64,000 bases of DNA from Levilactobacillus senmaizukei DSM 21775 = NBRC 103853 (GTDB lineage Bacteria; Bacillota; Bacilli; Lactobacillales; Lactobacillaceae), in the NCBI RefSeq assembly GCF_001592085.1, contig NZ_BCWD01000006.1, positions 48,083 through 112,082 on the forward strand. Reading direction: 5' to 3'. The translations under genes were made by a program, and so were the position numbers. Below, piece by piece: positions 46,843 through 56,107 of the stretch. Under the pieces are notes generated by a model. That model saw only the letters and a list, made by a program, of their open reading frames with translations, did no database searches and was not told where the DNA came from. Numbering within the stretch: the first letter of the stretch is position 1; every line of letters begins with the position of its first letter.

Positions 46843-47586
46843 ATGCAACGACAACCGACGCCGTTGTTTTTTGAACAGGGACCAGAAGCAGTGCTCTTGT
46901 TACACGCCTATTCGGGTAGTTCAAATGACATGCGAATTTTGGCTAGAAAATTGGAGAGCGAGCACTACACGGTACTGGCTCCCATCCTTACCGGCCACGC
47001 CACCGGGGATCCCGCAGATATTTTGCGGGATGGGTCGCCACAAAAATGGTGGCAAGATACCCAGCAAGCCATTCAGTTTTTACGGGATCACGGGTATCAA
47101 CGGATTGCCATCTTCGGCTTATCGCTCGGGGGCTTGTTTGCCACACGAGCATTGCTGGAAGATCCTACACTGGTTGGTGGGGGCACCTTCGCCTCGCCAG
47201 TTATCTACCGGGGAACGACACATGTCCCGGAGGCCTTTGTGACGATGGCTCGGCAGATGTATAGTCGACAAGGACTCTCTGATAGGGCACTTGAGGCTAA
47301 GATGGCCTGGATTCAGGAGCATCTGAATCAACAATTAACAGCGATTCAAGCCTTCACCGATACCACTGCAACTCACTTAAATCAGATTAAACAACCCGTC
47401 TTTATCGCCCAAGGAACGGCAGATAAAATGATTGACCCGCGTTCGGGTCAGTGGTTGGCAGCTGGTTATTCGGCTGGTCAGACGGATTTTCATGAATATC
47501 CTGGCGCTGGGCATGTCTTAACCGTTAATTCAGCCCACCACGCCTTAGAACAAGACTTACTGAATTTTTTACACACAATCTTTTAA
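46843..47586 (+). CDS. est: Carboxylesterase (Est family, alpha/beta hydrolase)
   Basis: The 247-residue alpha/beta hydrolase resembles Bacillus/Geobacillus Est30 (YvaK), which hydrolyses short-chain esters. Motifs are the oxyanion HAYSGSSND (about 22-30), the nucleophile elbow GLSLGG, the acid in GTADKMIDP and the histidine in GAGHVLT. GGAAGGTGG lies 9 bases before the ATG at 46843; the longer frame from 46768 overlaps the secG terminator and is rejected. It precedes rnr by 18 bases. Confidence 0.88.
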   Translation: MQRQPTPLFFEQGPEAVLLLHAYSGSSNDMRILARKLESEHYTVLAPILTGHATGDPADILRDGSPQKWWQDTQQAIQFLRDHGYQRIAIFGLSLGGLFATRALLEDPTLVGGGTFASPVIYRGTTHVPEAFVTMARQMYSRQGLSDRALEAKMAWIQEHLNQQLTAIQAFTDTTATHLNQIKQPVFIAQGTADKMIDPRSGQWLAAGYSAGQTDFHEYPGAGHVLTVNSAHHALEQDLLNFLHTIF

Positions 47587-47604
47587 AATAACGAGGAATC
47601 GATA

Positions 47605-50037
47605 GTGCAAGATAATACATTAAAAACAGATCTAACAGCATTTTTCCGGTCCCATTCGGACCAGGCATACACGGTTGAAGGTATTTCAGACGCGCTACAT
47701 TACCATGGCTCGGCTGCCTTTAAACTAATTGTGCAAGAATTGGCACAGTTGGAACGAGACGGCTTAGTTCAGGTGACGGATCACGGTCATTTTCAGCTGG
47801 ATCCGAGTCAGCGAATTTTGACCGGGATTTTCCACGGGAACGACAAGGGCTTCGGTTTTGTGGCTTACGATGAGAACAAAGTGGAACCAGACGCTTATAT
47901 CGCGCCTAACAATACTTTACGCGCTCTGAATGGCGATACCGTTAAAATTGAAATCGTTCGGGCGGGCGATCCCCGTACCGGCAAGGGCCCTGAAGGCAAG
48001 GTTACCGAAATTGTCGAACACCACTACGAACAGGTCGTTGGGGAATTTTTCCAAACCGACGATGACGCTGGTTATGTGGGGCAGGTTCGGTTAACCGATA
48101 AGAAAGTCATGAAATATAAGTTCTATGTCACTAATGTTGGCTTAAATCCAACACCAGGTGAAGTGGTGACTGCCGAAATTACGGAATACCCTAGTGATGC
48201 TCATCCAGATGCCATGGTTGGGATTGCTAAACAAGTTATCGGGAGTGTTGACGACCCAGGAATCGATATTCTTCAGATCGTGTACCAACATAACATTCCT
48301 TCTGAATTTCCTGAAGAAGTGATGCAAGCTGCTGACGAGATTCCGGACCATGTCTTACCAGAAGAGATCAAGGGTCGTGAAGACATCACGAACCAAGACC
48401 TAGTAACTATCGATGGCGAGTCTTCTAAAGACTTAGATGACGCGGTTACGGCGTGGAAACTTCCTAATGGGAATTACCATCTAGGGGTTCATATTGCGGA
48501 CGTGTCCCATTACGTTCAAGAAGACTCCATTTTGGACAAGGAAGCCTACAAGCGGGGAACCAGTGTCTACCTAACCGACCGGGTTATTCCAATGTTGCCA
48601 CGGCGGCTCTCCAACGGAATTTGTTCCTTAAATGAGGGCGAATTGCGGCTGTGTATGAGTTGTGAGATGGAAATCGACCAGTCAGGTAACGTGGTCAAGC
48701 ACCGGATTCACCCATCCGTTATGCGTTCAAAGGCACGGATGACTTATACCGCGGTTAACCAGATTTTGGAATCCCATGATGAACTAACCATGAATCGTTA
48801 CAAAGAATTGGTGCCAATGTTTGAGGCCATGGGTGACTTACACCGTATCTTGGTTAAGCACCGTAAGGCCCGTGGGGCGATTGACTTTGACGATCGTGAA
48901 GCAGAAATCATTGTCGATGACCAGGGTCATGCGATTGATGTTAAGTTGCGGACGCGTGGAATGGCCGAACGCATGATTGAATCCTTCATGTTGGCTGCCA
49001 ACGAAACTGTCGCTGAACATTACTACCGTGCCAAGACCCCATTCCTATACCGGGTCCACGAAACGCCAGATGGCGACCGTGTGCGGAGCTTCTTTGAATT
49101 CTTAACGGCCTTCGGGATTAACGTTAAGGGTGACCCTAACCACTTGCGGCCAAAGATGTTGCAAGGTGTCTTGAAGCAAGTTGCCGGTAAGCCAGAGGAA
49201 GCAATGGTTTCCGTGATGATGTTACGGAGCTTGAAGCAAGCCCGGTACAGCGATCAATCACTTGGTCACTTTGGTTTGGGAGCAGAGTTTTATACTCACT
49301 TCACGTCACCAATTCGGCGGTATCCAGATACGATGGTTCATCGGATGATTCATTACTATGAAGATCATGGGATTAACGATGCCAGCAAGGCTAAATTTGA
49401 ACCATTCCTGGAACAAATTGGGGTTCATACCTCGGAAGCCGAACGGCGGGCGGTTGATGCCGAACGGGATACGAACGACATGAAGATGGCTGAATACATG
49501 GCTGACCACGTTGGCGAAGAATTCGATGCCGTGGTCGCATCTGTCATGAAGTTTGGAATGTTCGTTGAATTACCTAATACCATCGAAGGGCTGATTCATA
49601 TTAGTCGGATGCAAGATGACTATTACGAATACGTTGAAAAATACATGGCCTTGGTTGGGCGGAACACGCATCGGACCTACAAGATTGGTCAAGCCATCCG
49701 GGTCAAGGTCATTCACGTCGATAAGGAACAAAGTGAAATTGATTTTGAACTTTTAAATCCGGAAGCCGCACCGGTTAGTGACTTATTACCTCATCGTGAA
49801 CATCGTTCCCGAGGTGGTAGTAATTATCATGGTCACAGTAACAACGGTAGCCATAGCAATGGAAGCCGGAACAATAACAATAATCACAGCAATTCTAATA
49901 ATAACCATGGTGGCAACCGAAATGGTAACCACCGTAACGGGAATCAACGACCAACTGGTCAGCGGAACAATGGTGGTCAAAACCGGAATAACAATTCAGG
50001 TGGCGACAACCGGCATCCACAAGGTGGTCGGCACTAA
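47605..50037 (+). CDS. rnr: Ribonuclease R
   Basis: RNase R is a 3'-5' exoribonuclease able to degrade structured RNA, including non-stop mRNAs with tmRNA-SmpB. The 810 residues have an N-terminal helix-turn-helix, cold-shock domains (GIFHGNDKGFGFV), the RNB catalytic core with IDGESSKDLDDAV and VHIADVSHYV, and a C-terminal S1 domain. The tail (about 735-810) is extremely Asn/Gly/His/Arg-rich in place of the usual lysine-rich tail. Start is GTG at 47605. It precedes smpB by 15 bases, matching their joint function. Confidence 0.95.
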   Translation: MQDNTLKTDLTAFFRSHSDQAYTVEGISDALHYHGSAAFKLIVQELAQLERDGLVQVTDHGHFQLDPSQRILTGIFHGNDKGFGFVAYDENKVEPDAYIAPNNTLRALNGDTVKIEIVRAGDPRTGKGPEGKVTEIVEHHYEQVVGEFFQTDDDAGYVGQVRLTDKKVMKYKFYVTNVGLNPTPGEVVTAEITEYPSDAHPDAMVGIAKQVIGSVDDPGIDILQIVYQHNIPSEFPEEVMQAADEIPDHVLPEEIKGREDITNQDLVTIDGESSKDLDDAVTAWKLPNGNYHLGVHIADVSHYVQEDSILDKEAYKRGTSVYLTDRVIPMLPRRLSNGICSLNEGELRLCMSCEMEIDQSGNVVKHRIHPSVMRSKARMTYTAVNQILESHDELTMNRYKELVPMFEAMGDLHRILVKHRKARGAIDFDDREAEIIVDDQGHAIDVKLRTRGMAERMIESFMLAANETVAEHYYRAKTPFLYRVHETPDGDRVRSFFEFLTAFGINVKGDPNHLRPKMLQGVLKQVAGKPEEAMVSVMMLRSLKQARYSDQSLGHFGLGAEFYTHFTSPIRRYPDTMVHRMIHYYEDHGINDASKAKFEPFLEQIGVHTSEAERRAVDAERDTNDMKMAEYMADHVGEEFDAVVASVMKFGMFVELPNTIEGLIHISRMQDDYYEYVEKYMALVGRNTHRTYKIGQAIRVKVIHVDKEQSEIDFELLNPEAAPVSDLLPHREHRSRGGSNYHGHSNNGSHSNGSRNNNNNHSNSNNNHGGNRNGNHRNGNQRPTGQRNNGGQNRNNNSGGDNRHPQGGRH

Positions 50038-50052
50038 GCGAGGTGACACGAC

Positions 50053-50526
50053 TTGGCGAAGAAAAAGTCCAAGAAAACACCAGATAATGTTTTAGCCCAG
50101 AACCGTAAGGCGCGACACGACTATGCGGTCTCCGATACCGTTGAGGCAGGATTAGTCTTAACCGGAACGGAAATCAAGTCGTTACGTGAACGGCGGGTTA
50201 ATCTTCAGGATGGGTTCGCCCAGATTCGTAACAATGAAGCCTGGCTTATGAATGTTCACATCAGTGAATACGTTCAAGGGAATCGGTTCAATCATGATCC
50301 CCTGCGAAATCGGAAACTCTTGTTACACAAAAAGGAAATTCGACGTTTGGGCATTGCGACTCAAGACAAAGGGGTAACCTTGGTGCCACTGAAGATGTAC
50401 TTGAAGCACGGATTTGCCAAGGTTTTGATTGGCGTGGCAACTGGTAAACGTGAGTATGATAAGCGTGAAACCATTAAGCGACGGGAGCAAGACCGACAGA
50501 TTGCTCGAGTCATGAAGCGTTATTAA
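50053..50526 (+). CDS. smpB: SsrA-binding protein SmpB
   Basis: SmpB carries tmRNA to stalled ribosomes. The 157 residues include [39 protein letters not shown], and the basic tail [20 protein letters not shown]. Start is TTG at 50053, preceded by GAGGTGA. tmRNA itself is not in this window. A strong terminator follows. Confidence 0.96.
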   Translation: MAKKKSKKTPDNVLAQNRKARHDYAVSDTVEAGLVLTGTEIKSLRERRVNLQDGFAQIRNNEAWLMNVHISEYVQGNRFNHDPLRNRKLLLHKKEIRRLGIATQDKGVTLVPLKMYLKHGFAKVLIGVATGKREYDKRETIKRREQDRQIARVMKRY

Positions 50527-50534
50527 TTTTGAAG

Positions 50535-50570
50535 AGGCCCACTGAGATACACTCTCAGTGGGCCTTTTTT
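50535..50570 (+). terminator. smpB terminator
   Basis: AGGCCCACTGAGA pairs perfectly with TCTCAGTGGGCCT around TACAC, followed by T6. Confidence 0.92.
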
Positions 50571-50580
50571 GACGGCCAAT

Positions 50581-50595
50581 TATTTTCAGAAAAGT
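50581..50595. promoter_or_regulatory. CodY-like box
   Basis: TATTTTCAGAAAAGT matches 13 of 15 positions of the CodY consensus AATTTTCWGAAAATT. Many lactobacilli lack CodY, so this may be chance. Confidence 0.3.
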
Positions 50596-50611
50596 TTATA
50601 GATAAAAAGAC

Positions 50612-50773
50612 ATGGAAGATGAACTAACAATTCAGATGGGACAACGAGGATCGGGCGGAGGCGACGTAAACAGCACAGAGCTAAATCGCTTTTTCCAAAA
50701 ACATTCAATTAAAAATCAAGATAAATATGCCCATGTAAGGTCTGCTGTGCAATATTTAGATGGCCTTTTTTAA
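50612..50773 (+). CDS. Unrecognised 53-codon ORF
   Basis: This short frame begins ATG at 50612 and encodes MEDELTIQMGQRGSGGGD, a polar middle, and a helical-looking end AHVRSAVQYLDGLF. The ribosome site is weak (AAAAAG). Its codon choices (ACA, CTA, AAC, AGC, AGG) differ from neighbouring genes. It may be a small gene, a remnant of a longer horizontally acquired gene, or chance. I recognise no family. Confidence 0.3.
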   Translation: MEDELTIQMGQRGSGGGDVNSTELNRFFQKHSIKNQDKYAHVRSAVQYLDGLF

Positions 50774-50858
50774 TTAACGGTGTTATCATATGATTAACGA
50801 AATTAAGAGATTAATACGGCGGATTGACTACCTAACGTAAAAATAAGAGGTGAATTTC

Positions 50859-52655
50859 ATGAAATGGCAAGTAGCATTAATGATGATAGGAGTTGGATTT
50901 GGGACGACTCAGGTCATGACCATGACTAATCATTTGCCAACTTTTAAGACAGCTGTGACGGCGCATGCTGCAGCAAAGACGACGAACGTCGCCAATGGGC
51001 GTTATGGAACCGTGGATTGGTATTTAACGGCGGATGGTGACCTTCATTTGGGGGCTGGGACATTAGGCGACGATACGGCAAGCCTGGTCTACCAGCAAGG
51101 ACAATTGGCAACCTTGATTGCTCAGGCACAAGGCAACGACCAACCAACGATAAAAGATACCGAAGCCGTGGGTCGTCAGGTGAAAAGAGTGGTTTTGGAT
51201 GGTAAAGTTTCCACGTCAGCTAACGCCTCGTTCCTATTTGCGCAACTTCTAGAGGTCGGTAGCTTTGAACACCTCGATCGGTTGGACACCAGTGCAGCAA
51301 CTAATATGGCGGGCATGTTCAGTGCGTCAGTTTCAGGAAGTGTTGGTCTGCCAGCGGATCAGCAAGGAAACTTTAATTTAACATCCTTGGATGTGTCACG
51401 TTTCGATACTTCTAAGGTTACGGATATGTCACAAATGTTTTATATGTTGAAGCGGGTGACCAGCTACGACCTCTCGAGCTTCAACACGGATAATGTGACC
51501 AAGACCACATCTATGTTTTTGCAGAACTATCGGCTAACTAATCTGGACTTCTCCAAGGCTACTTTTGCGAACCTTCAGAACGCCGAATTCATGTTTGGAT
51601 CAACCGCCATCGAGACGCTTAACTTTGCCTCGTTTGCACCACCGAAGACGTTTAGTCCATTTGCATTGTTTGGTTATCAAAATGGTGATTTTCGGAAGGT
51701 GACCTTTGGACCGAAGACCTACTTCAAGACTTCCCCTGGTTTGAACAATGCCGACAAGGATGAGACTTACACTGGTAAGTGGCAAGCGGTCGGCAAAGGG
51801 TCGGATACGAATCCATTGGGGGCTAAGTTCGATACAGGAGCTGCCCTGACATCCATTTACGACGGTGTGAATAATCCAACAACCGTGGCATCTTACGTGT
51901 GGGAACCGGTCAATCGGACGATTACGCCAGTAACGCCACCCGTAACGCCGTCGCAAAAGGCGCAACCGGTGACGGTCCGTTACCTTGATGGTCAAGGAAA
52001 GAACCTGGCTACCGATCAAGTTCTGACCGGTGAACTTGGCGAAAGCTATCGCGCGCCCAAATTGGCATTTGATGGTTATCGTTTGGTGAAGACCGACGGG
52101 AACCCCAACGGGGTCTTTACGGCTGATGCTCAAGGGGTGACCTTCCACTATGCCCCTAAGTTGGTCAGTGGTGGCGATAGTGCTACGGTTGCCCCAATGG
52201 CAAGCGTGGTGTACAGCACGAAGAAGATTGGTCTTTACAACAACAAGAACTTCTCCAAGAAGACCGTCAAGCATTGGTACGCTAAACAGAAGCGGACGAA
52301 TCGTCCCATGTTTGTGGTGACCGGGTTTGCAACTTCAAAGAATGGCAACTTGCGATATAGGGTCAAAGATGTTAACCACGGGGCCAAGACCGTTGGCAAG
52401 ACGGGTTATATCACGGCCAAGCAGGCCTATGTGGTCAATGTGTACTATCAGGCCAAGCATAAGAAAATTCAAGTCATTAACGCCAAGGGAATCAATAGTT
52501 ACCAGCAAAAATCGTTGAAGACAAAACGGGTTCACTATAAAAAGGGACAGTTCTTGAAGGTCAAGAAACTCGTTCGTCATAACCGGACGACGCGGTATCA
52601 GTTGACCAATGGTCAGTACGTGACGGCCAATAAGAAGTTAGTTATTGCGAAGTAG
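50859..52655 (+). CDS. BspA-like surface protein with MucBP-type and DUF5776-like domains (Lys-rich)
   Basis: The 598-residue exported protein has a signal peptide (about 1-38, HAAA), a domain with GRYGTVDWYLTADGDLHLGAG, BspA-type leucine-rich repeats (DUF285, about 130-260, with FDTSKVTDMSQMF), a MucBP-type domain (about 369-433, VTVRYLDGQGKNLA), and a C-terminal DUF5776-like module (about 450-598) with 28 Lys and 8 Arg by hand count. There is no LPxTG; charge-based wall binding by the tail is likely. AGAGGTGA before the ATG at 50859 decides the start. A close paralog follows. Confidence 0.82.
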   Translation: MKWQVALMMIGVGFGTTQVMTMTNHLPTFKTAVTAHAAAKTTNVANGRYGTVDWYLTADGDLHLGAGTLGDDTASLVYQQGQLATLIAQAQGNDQPTIKDTEAVGRQVKRVVLDGKVSTSANASFLFAQLLEVGSFEHLDRLDTSAATNMAGMFSASVSGSVGLPADQQGNFNLTSLDVSRFDTSKVTDMSQMFYMLKRVTSYDLSSFNTDNVTKTTSMFLQNYRLTNLDFSKATFANLQNAEFMFGSTAIETLNFASFAPPKTFSPFALFGYQNGDFRKVTFGPKTYFKTSPGLNNADKDETYTGKWQAVGKGSDTNPLGAKFDTGAALTSIYDGVNNPTTVASYVWEPVNRTITPVTPPVTPSQKAQPVTVRYLDGQGKNLATDQVLTGELGESYRAPKLAFDGYRLVKTDGNPNGVFTADAQGVTFHYAPKLVSGGDSATVAPMASVVYSTKKIGLYNNKNFSKKTVKHWYAKQKRTNRPMFVVTGFATSKNGNLRYRVKDVNHGAKTVGKTGYITAKQAYVVNVYYQAKHKKIQVINAKGINSYQQKSLKTKRVHYKKGQFLKVKKLVRHNRTTRYQLTNGQYVTANKKLVIAK

Positions 52656-52662
52656 ACGGTTA

Positions 52663-52699
52663 AGGGGTCCACGGATAATCCGTGGACCCCTTTTTTTTC
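52663..52699 (+). terminator. Terminator of the first BspA-like gene
   Basis: GGGGTCCACGGAT pairs with ATCCGTGGACCCC over a very short loop, followed by T8. Confidence 0.92.
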
Positions 52700-52739
52700 G
52701 ACGAAGCCCCGTCATAAAGGGATTTATAAGCCGACCTTC

Positions 52740-52769
52740 TTGGCTCTGAACGATAGGTCGTGCTATGGT
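52740..52769 (+). promoter_or_regulatory. Promoter of the second BspA-like gene (TTGGCT, TGCTATGGT)
   Basis: TTGGCT (52740-52745) and TATGGT (52764-52769) are 18 bp apart, with TGC forming an extended -10. Confidence 0.5.
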
Positions 52770-52830
52770 TATTCTCGAAAATTGATCGTTAAGAATTGCC
52801 GAGGTAACTAAGGAGAGGAGATCCATACGT

Positions 52831-54618
52831 GTGAAGTGGCGAAGTCGCGGAATATTGTTGATCACCACGTTAAGCTTGGTGGTCGTGGGGGCGCTGGGAA
52901 GACCAGTTGTTGCCGCGAGTGATGTGCGGTTGCCGCCAGAAGCCGTCAAGCCAACCCAGGGAAGATATGGCAGCGTGCCCTTTCGGTTGACGTCGGCAGG
53001 TGTTTTGCATTTAGGAGCCGGCACGTTGCCGGAGTATCACGACCTACATCTGCTGTCGCATATGACTGGGCAACTACTGGCGGCAGTTACTAAGGCCTAT
53101 TTGCATCAGACCAATATCATGGGTGACGACATGGATAAGCTAGCGCCACTAATCACCAAAGTGGTTTTTGACGGGCCGGTAGTCGCACCAGTGAATTGTC
53201 AGGAATTATTTTCTAATTTGACGCGGGTCACAGCCTACGAACATCTGGACAAGCTGGATACCCACCAGACTCAGAACATGGTTCGGATGTTTTCAATCAA
53301 TGCTCGGTTAACCAGTCTAGATCTTAGCCAGTTCGATACCAGTCAGGTCAAGACGACTAATAGTATGTTTATGGCGGTGACACACATGGCGACCATCGAT
53401 GTTACATCCCTCAATTTGGACCAGGACACAGATATTCATGCCATGTTCTGGGGAATGCGGGCGCTACATGCATTGGACTTAAGTCATCAAACCTTTCCTA
53501 ACGTTCAGCAGGCGGATCTCTTGGTTTCCCAATCGGGAATTCAGCGGGTTAATCTCAGCCACGCGGCGCCAAAGATACGGAATGGCCTCAAAAACATGTT
53601 TGTTTTAACCGAGGGTGTGTCAGAGCTTACGCTGGGTCCCCACGCCCAGACTGGGCAGGCATTAGCGATTTCAAATGCACCGACAAATAACCAATTTACC
53701 GGGTGCTGGCAGGCGGTTGGCGCCGGAACGGTGAAAAATCCCTTGGGGAAAAAATATCCGAATGGCGAACTAATCGGTAATGATCCGGTTGCGGGGAGTA
53801 AAGTTGAAACTTATGTCTGGGAGCCCGTTAATCGGGAACTACCAACCGTTGTGCCGCCAACAATCGTCCCGCCTGATCCGGGACCCGAGCCCATTTTGCC
53901 GCCACGGCCTGAACCCGTTCCGGTTGCGCAACCGGTGATGGTTCGCTACTTGGATGAAGCGGGCCAGCCTTTGGCCAAAGAGCGTCGATTACGCGGAAAC
54001 ATCGGGGCGCCCTACCGAGCAACGCCGTTGGCCTTTACGGGGTATCGCTTAAAGCGAGTGACTGGTCAGCCGGTTGGGACCTTCGGGGTGGTTACGCGGA
54101 TGGTCACCTTCCACTACGTTCAAGATCGGCAGACAGGCGGTGCCGGGAATGCGATCGCGCCGCTGAAGAGTGTCGTCTATGCGAAACGGCGAGTAGGACT
54201 GTATGCGAAGCCAGACTTCGACCGGCGTCAAGTCAAGCACTGGTACGGTCGACAGTCACGAACAAAGCGCCCAATGTTTGTGGTGACGGGATTGGCCCGG
54301 TCTAAAGCCGGTCATCTGCGTTATCGTGTGCGGGACGTCAATCATCACTCAAGAACCGCGGGAATGTCTGGCTATTTGACAACTCGTTCTCCCTGGGTGA
54401 CGAGTGTTTATTATCAACAAATGATGGGCAGCATTCGGGTCTTGAATCCACAGGGGATTAACGTCTATCGTCGCCGATCACTTCGTGGAAAAAGGGTGCA
54501 CATCCGACGGGGACGATTGATCAAGGTTAGTCGGATCGTTTCGTATCATCGAGCAATGCGTTTCGAACTTCGGCAAGGGGGCTATGTGACGGCCAATAAG
54601 AAATTGGTTATTCGATGA
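52831..54618 (+). CDS. BspA-like surface protein with MucBP-type and DUF5776-like domains (Arg-rich)
   Basis: The 595-residue paralog of the previous gene has the same order: signal peptide (about 1-29), GRYGSVPFRLTSAGVLHLGAG, DUF285 repeats (about 115-255), MucBP-type domain (about 369-430) and DUF5776-like tail (about 448-595). Differences are a proline-rich stalk (about 338-367) and a tail with 9 Lys and 27 Arg, against 28 and 8 in the paralog. The start is GTG at 52831, after AAGGAGAGGAG. It has its own promoter. Both end with YVTANKKLVI. No sortase signal is present. Confidence 0.82.
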   Translation: MKWRSRGILLITTLSLVVVGALGRPVVAASDVRLPPEAVKPTQGRYGSVPFRLTSAGVLHLGAGTLPEYHDLHLLSHMTGQLLAAVTKAYLHQTNIMGDDMDKLAPLITKVVFDGPVVAPVNCQELFSNLTRVTAYEHLDKLDTHQTQNMVRMFSINARLTSLDLSQFDTSQVKTTNSMFMAVTHMATIDVTSLNLDQDTDIHAMFWGMRALHALDLSHQTFPNVQQADLLVSQSGIQRVNLSHAAPKIRNGLKNMFVLTEGVSELTLGPHAQTGQALAISNAPTNNQFTGCWQAVGAGTVKNPLGKKYPNGELIGNDPVAGSKVETYVWEPVNRELPTVVPPTIVPPDPGPEPILPPRPEPVPVAQPVMVRYLDEAGQPLAKERRLRGNIGAPYRATPLAFTGYRLKRVTGQPVGTFGVVTRMVTFHYVQDRQTGGAGNAIAPLKSVVYAKRRVGLYAKPDFDRRQVKHWYGRQSRTKRPMFVVTGLARSKAGHLRYRVRDVNHHSRTAGMSGYLTTRSPWVTSVYYQQMMGSIRVLNPQGINVYRRRSLRGKRVHIRRGRLIKVSRIVSYHRAMRFELRQGGYVTANKKLVIR

Positions 54619-54629
54619 GACTTAGTCAG

Positions 54630-54662
54630 AAAAAAAAGCGCTAACGATTGAGTTAGCGCGTT
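54630..54662. terminator. Terminator between the second BspA-like gene and the LURP-one gene
   Basis: GCGCTAAC pairs with GTTAGCGC around 6 bases. The A8 run on the left makes a perfect leftward terminator for the LURP-one gene; the rightward tail (GTTTCTT) is weak. Confidence 0.8.
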
Positions 54663-55219
54663 TCTTCATGATTAATGGTGGGTGCCAGGCCGCTAGATGG
54701 TAAGCGCTGCGGGGCCCAGCTGTGTTTCTTAAGTAGGTTTGGCAACTTTTGTTGGTGTTTGGCCCAACGATCGAGAATGGCTGCTAGACAAATGACTAAT
54801 CCCTCATGATCTGGGTGGTCGATGTCGAGGCGAACCGTTCCGCCGGCGGTATGGTCCACGTTTTCAATGGTACCAATTAGCTCGCGACCATGATAAATCT
54901 TAAATCGGCCGTTATTGAGATTACCCATGATCACCCAATTTAAGCCACGAATGAACAACACTTCGCGGATGACGCCGAAGGTCTTGCTGACTTGGCCAAC
55001 GACTTGCCGATGGTACAACAGGCGAAACTTGGGTAGGAGACCCAACGAATCTTGCTTGACCTCAGCCTCTAGGGCACCGGCAATGGTATAGACTGAGAGG
55101 ACGTCGGCACGCATTCCCCATTTTCCAACCAACAAATAACGTGATTGGTTCTGGTCGTCACGAATAACCGTGGTCGCTCGAGCGGACAAGGCCGCCTGGT
55201 TCAGAAACAACGTCCGCAA
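54653..55219 (-). CDS. LURP-one-related (tubby-like) family protein
   Basis: The 188-residue cytoplasmic protein matches the LURP-one/YxjI family by layout: YLLVGKWGMRADVLSVYTIAG, KQDSLGLLPKFRLLYHRQVVGQVSK, VLFIRGLNWVIMGNL, and a final CLAAILDRWAKH. Family function is unknown in bacteria. Start is TTG at 55219 with AAAGGAGG 8 bases before it. It lies on the strand opposite to its neighbours. Confidence 0.7.
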   Translation of the reverse strand: MRTLFLNQAALSARATTVIRDDQNQSRYLLVGKWGMRADVLSVYTIAGALEAEVKQDSLGLLPKFRLLYHRQVVGQVSKTFGVIREVLFIRGLNWVIMGNLNNGRFKIYHGRELIGTIENVDHTAGGTVRLDIDHPDHEGLVICLAAILDRWAKHQQKLPNLLKKHSWAPQRLPSSGLAPTINHEETR

Positions 55220-55312
55220 TGGGGCACCTCCTTTACCATATAACTCTTAGTTAAGCTCATTTTACCATGTTTCCTTAGCATCCGGTCGATAATATCTTTT
55301 GACTTAGGGTTA

Positions 55313-55321
55313 TGCTAGAAT
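55313..55321 (+). promoter_or_regulatory. ung extended -10 promoter
   Basis: TGCTAGAAT gives TGn plus TAGAAT (55316-55321), 20 bases before the ung start; the -35 is weak. Confidence 0.4.
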
Positions 55322-55340
55322 AAAGACTGAGGTGTTGGGA

Positions 55341-56060
55341 ATGAAACCGTTTATTCATAATGATTGGTGGCCGGTTCTGGAACCGGAATTTGAGCAAACT
55401 TACTATCAGCAATTGCGCGAATTCCTGGTTGAGGAATATCAAAGCCATGAAATTTATCCGGATATGTATCATATTTTCACGGCGTTTGACTGGACCCCGT
55501 TTAGTCAGGTCAAAGTGGTCATCCTCGGGCAAGATCCATATCATAATCCGGGACAAGCCCATGGCTGTAGTTTCTCAGTCTTACCGGGAACTAAGATCCC
55601 GCCATCGCTAGTCAATATCTATAAGGAATTAAATAGCGACTTAGGCATAAAGCCGGTGGATCACGGGTACCTAGAAAAGTGGGCCAAGCAGGGGGTTCTA
55701 TTGTTGAACTCCGTCTTGACGGTCCGTTATGGAGAAGCTTTTTCCCATAAGGGTCGCGGTTGGGAACGCCTAACCGATGCGGCGATCGCCAAGCTGTCGG
55801 AACGACCAGAACCCGTGGTCTTTATCCTTTGGGGAAATGCGGCGCGGTCGAAGATTAAGCTGATTGATACCAAGACTAACATTGTCCTACAATCGGCCCA
55901 CCCGAGTCCGCTTTCTGCCAACCGGGGGTTCTTTGGTTCTAAGCCATTTTCCAAAACCAACATCGCTTTAAAATCGTTAGGAGAGACTCCCATCGACTGG
56001 CAATTACCAGAACATGTCTCGATTGATGAGGGCTCAGCTAAACAGTCTCACGACGCATAG
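55341..56060 (+). CDS. ung: Uracil-DNA glycosylase
   Basis: Ung removes uracil from DNA to begin base excision repair. The 239 residues include the water-activating GQDPYH (63-68, D65), [25 protein letters not shown], and the late [10 protein letters not shown] loop. GAGGTG lies 6 bases before the ATG at 55341. It is followed 47 bases later by pta, the order seen in other lactobacilli. Confidence 0.96.
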   Translation: MKPFIHNDWWPVLEPEFEQTYYQQLREFLVEEYQSHEIYPDMYHIFTAFDWTPFSQVKVVILGQDPYHNPGQAHGCSFSVLPGTKIPPSLVNIYKELNSDLGIKPVDHGYLEKWAKQGVLLLNSVLTVRYGEAFSHKGRGWERLTDAAIAKLSERPEPVVFILWGNAARSKIKLIDTKTNIVLQSAHPSPLSANRGFFGSKPFSKTNIALKSLGETPIDWQLPEHVSIDEGSAKQSHDA

Positions 56061-56107
56061 CTAGAGAGAATTGAGTCGTCGAATAATTCTATTGGAGGTC
56101 GTCAAAT

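Larger units (their letters stand above)
50527..50858 (+). other. Intergenic region smpB to first BspA-like gene
   Basis: The 332 bases hold the smpB terminator, a CodY-like box (50581-50595), and a 53-codon ORF (50612-50773). It is visibly more AT-rich than its surroundings. No transposase, integrase or repeats were seen. Confidence 0.6.

Noticed and set aside
49860..50030. Repeat-rich DNA at the rnr 3' end as a CRISPR or tandem array
   Set aside because: It is low-complexity coding sequence (Asn/Gly codons) without spaced identical repeats.
51600..52274. 224-residue minus-strand ORF in the first BspA-like gene
   Set aside because: Long only because of codon structure on the opposite strand; no ribosome site, and the plus-strand domains are clear.
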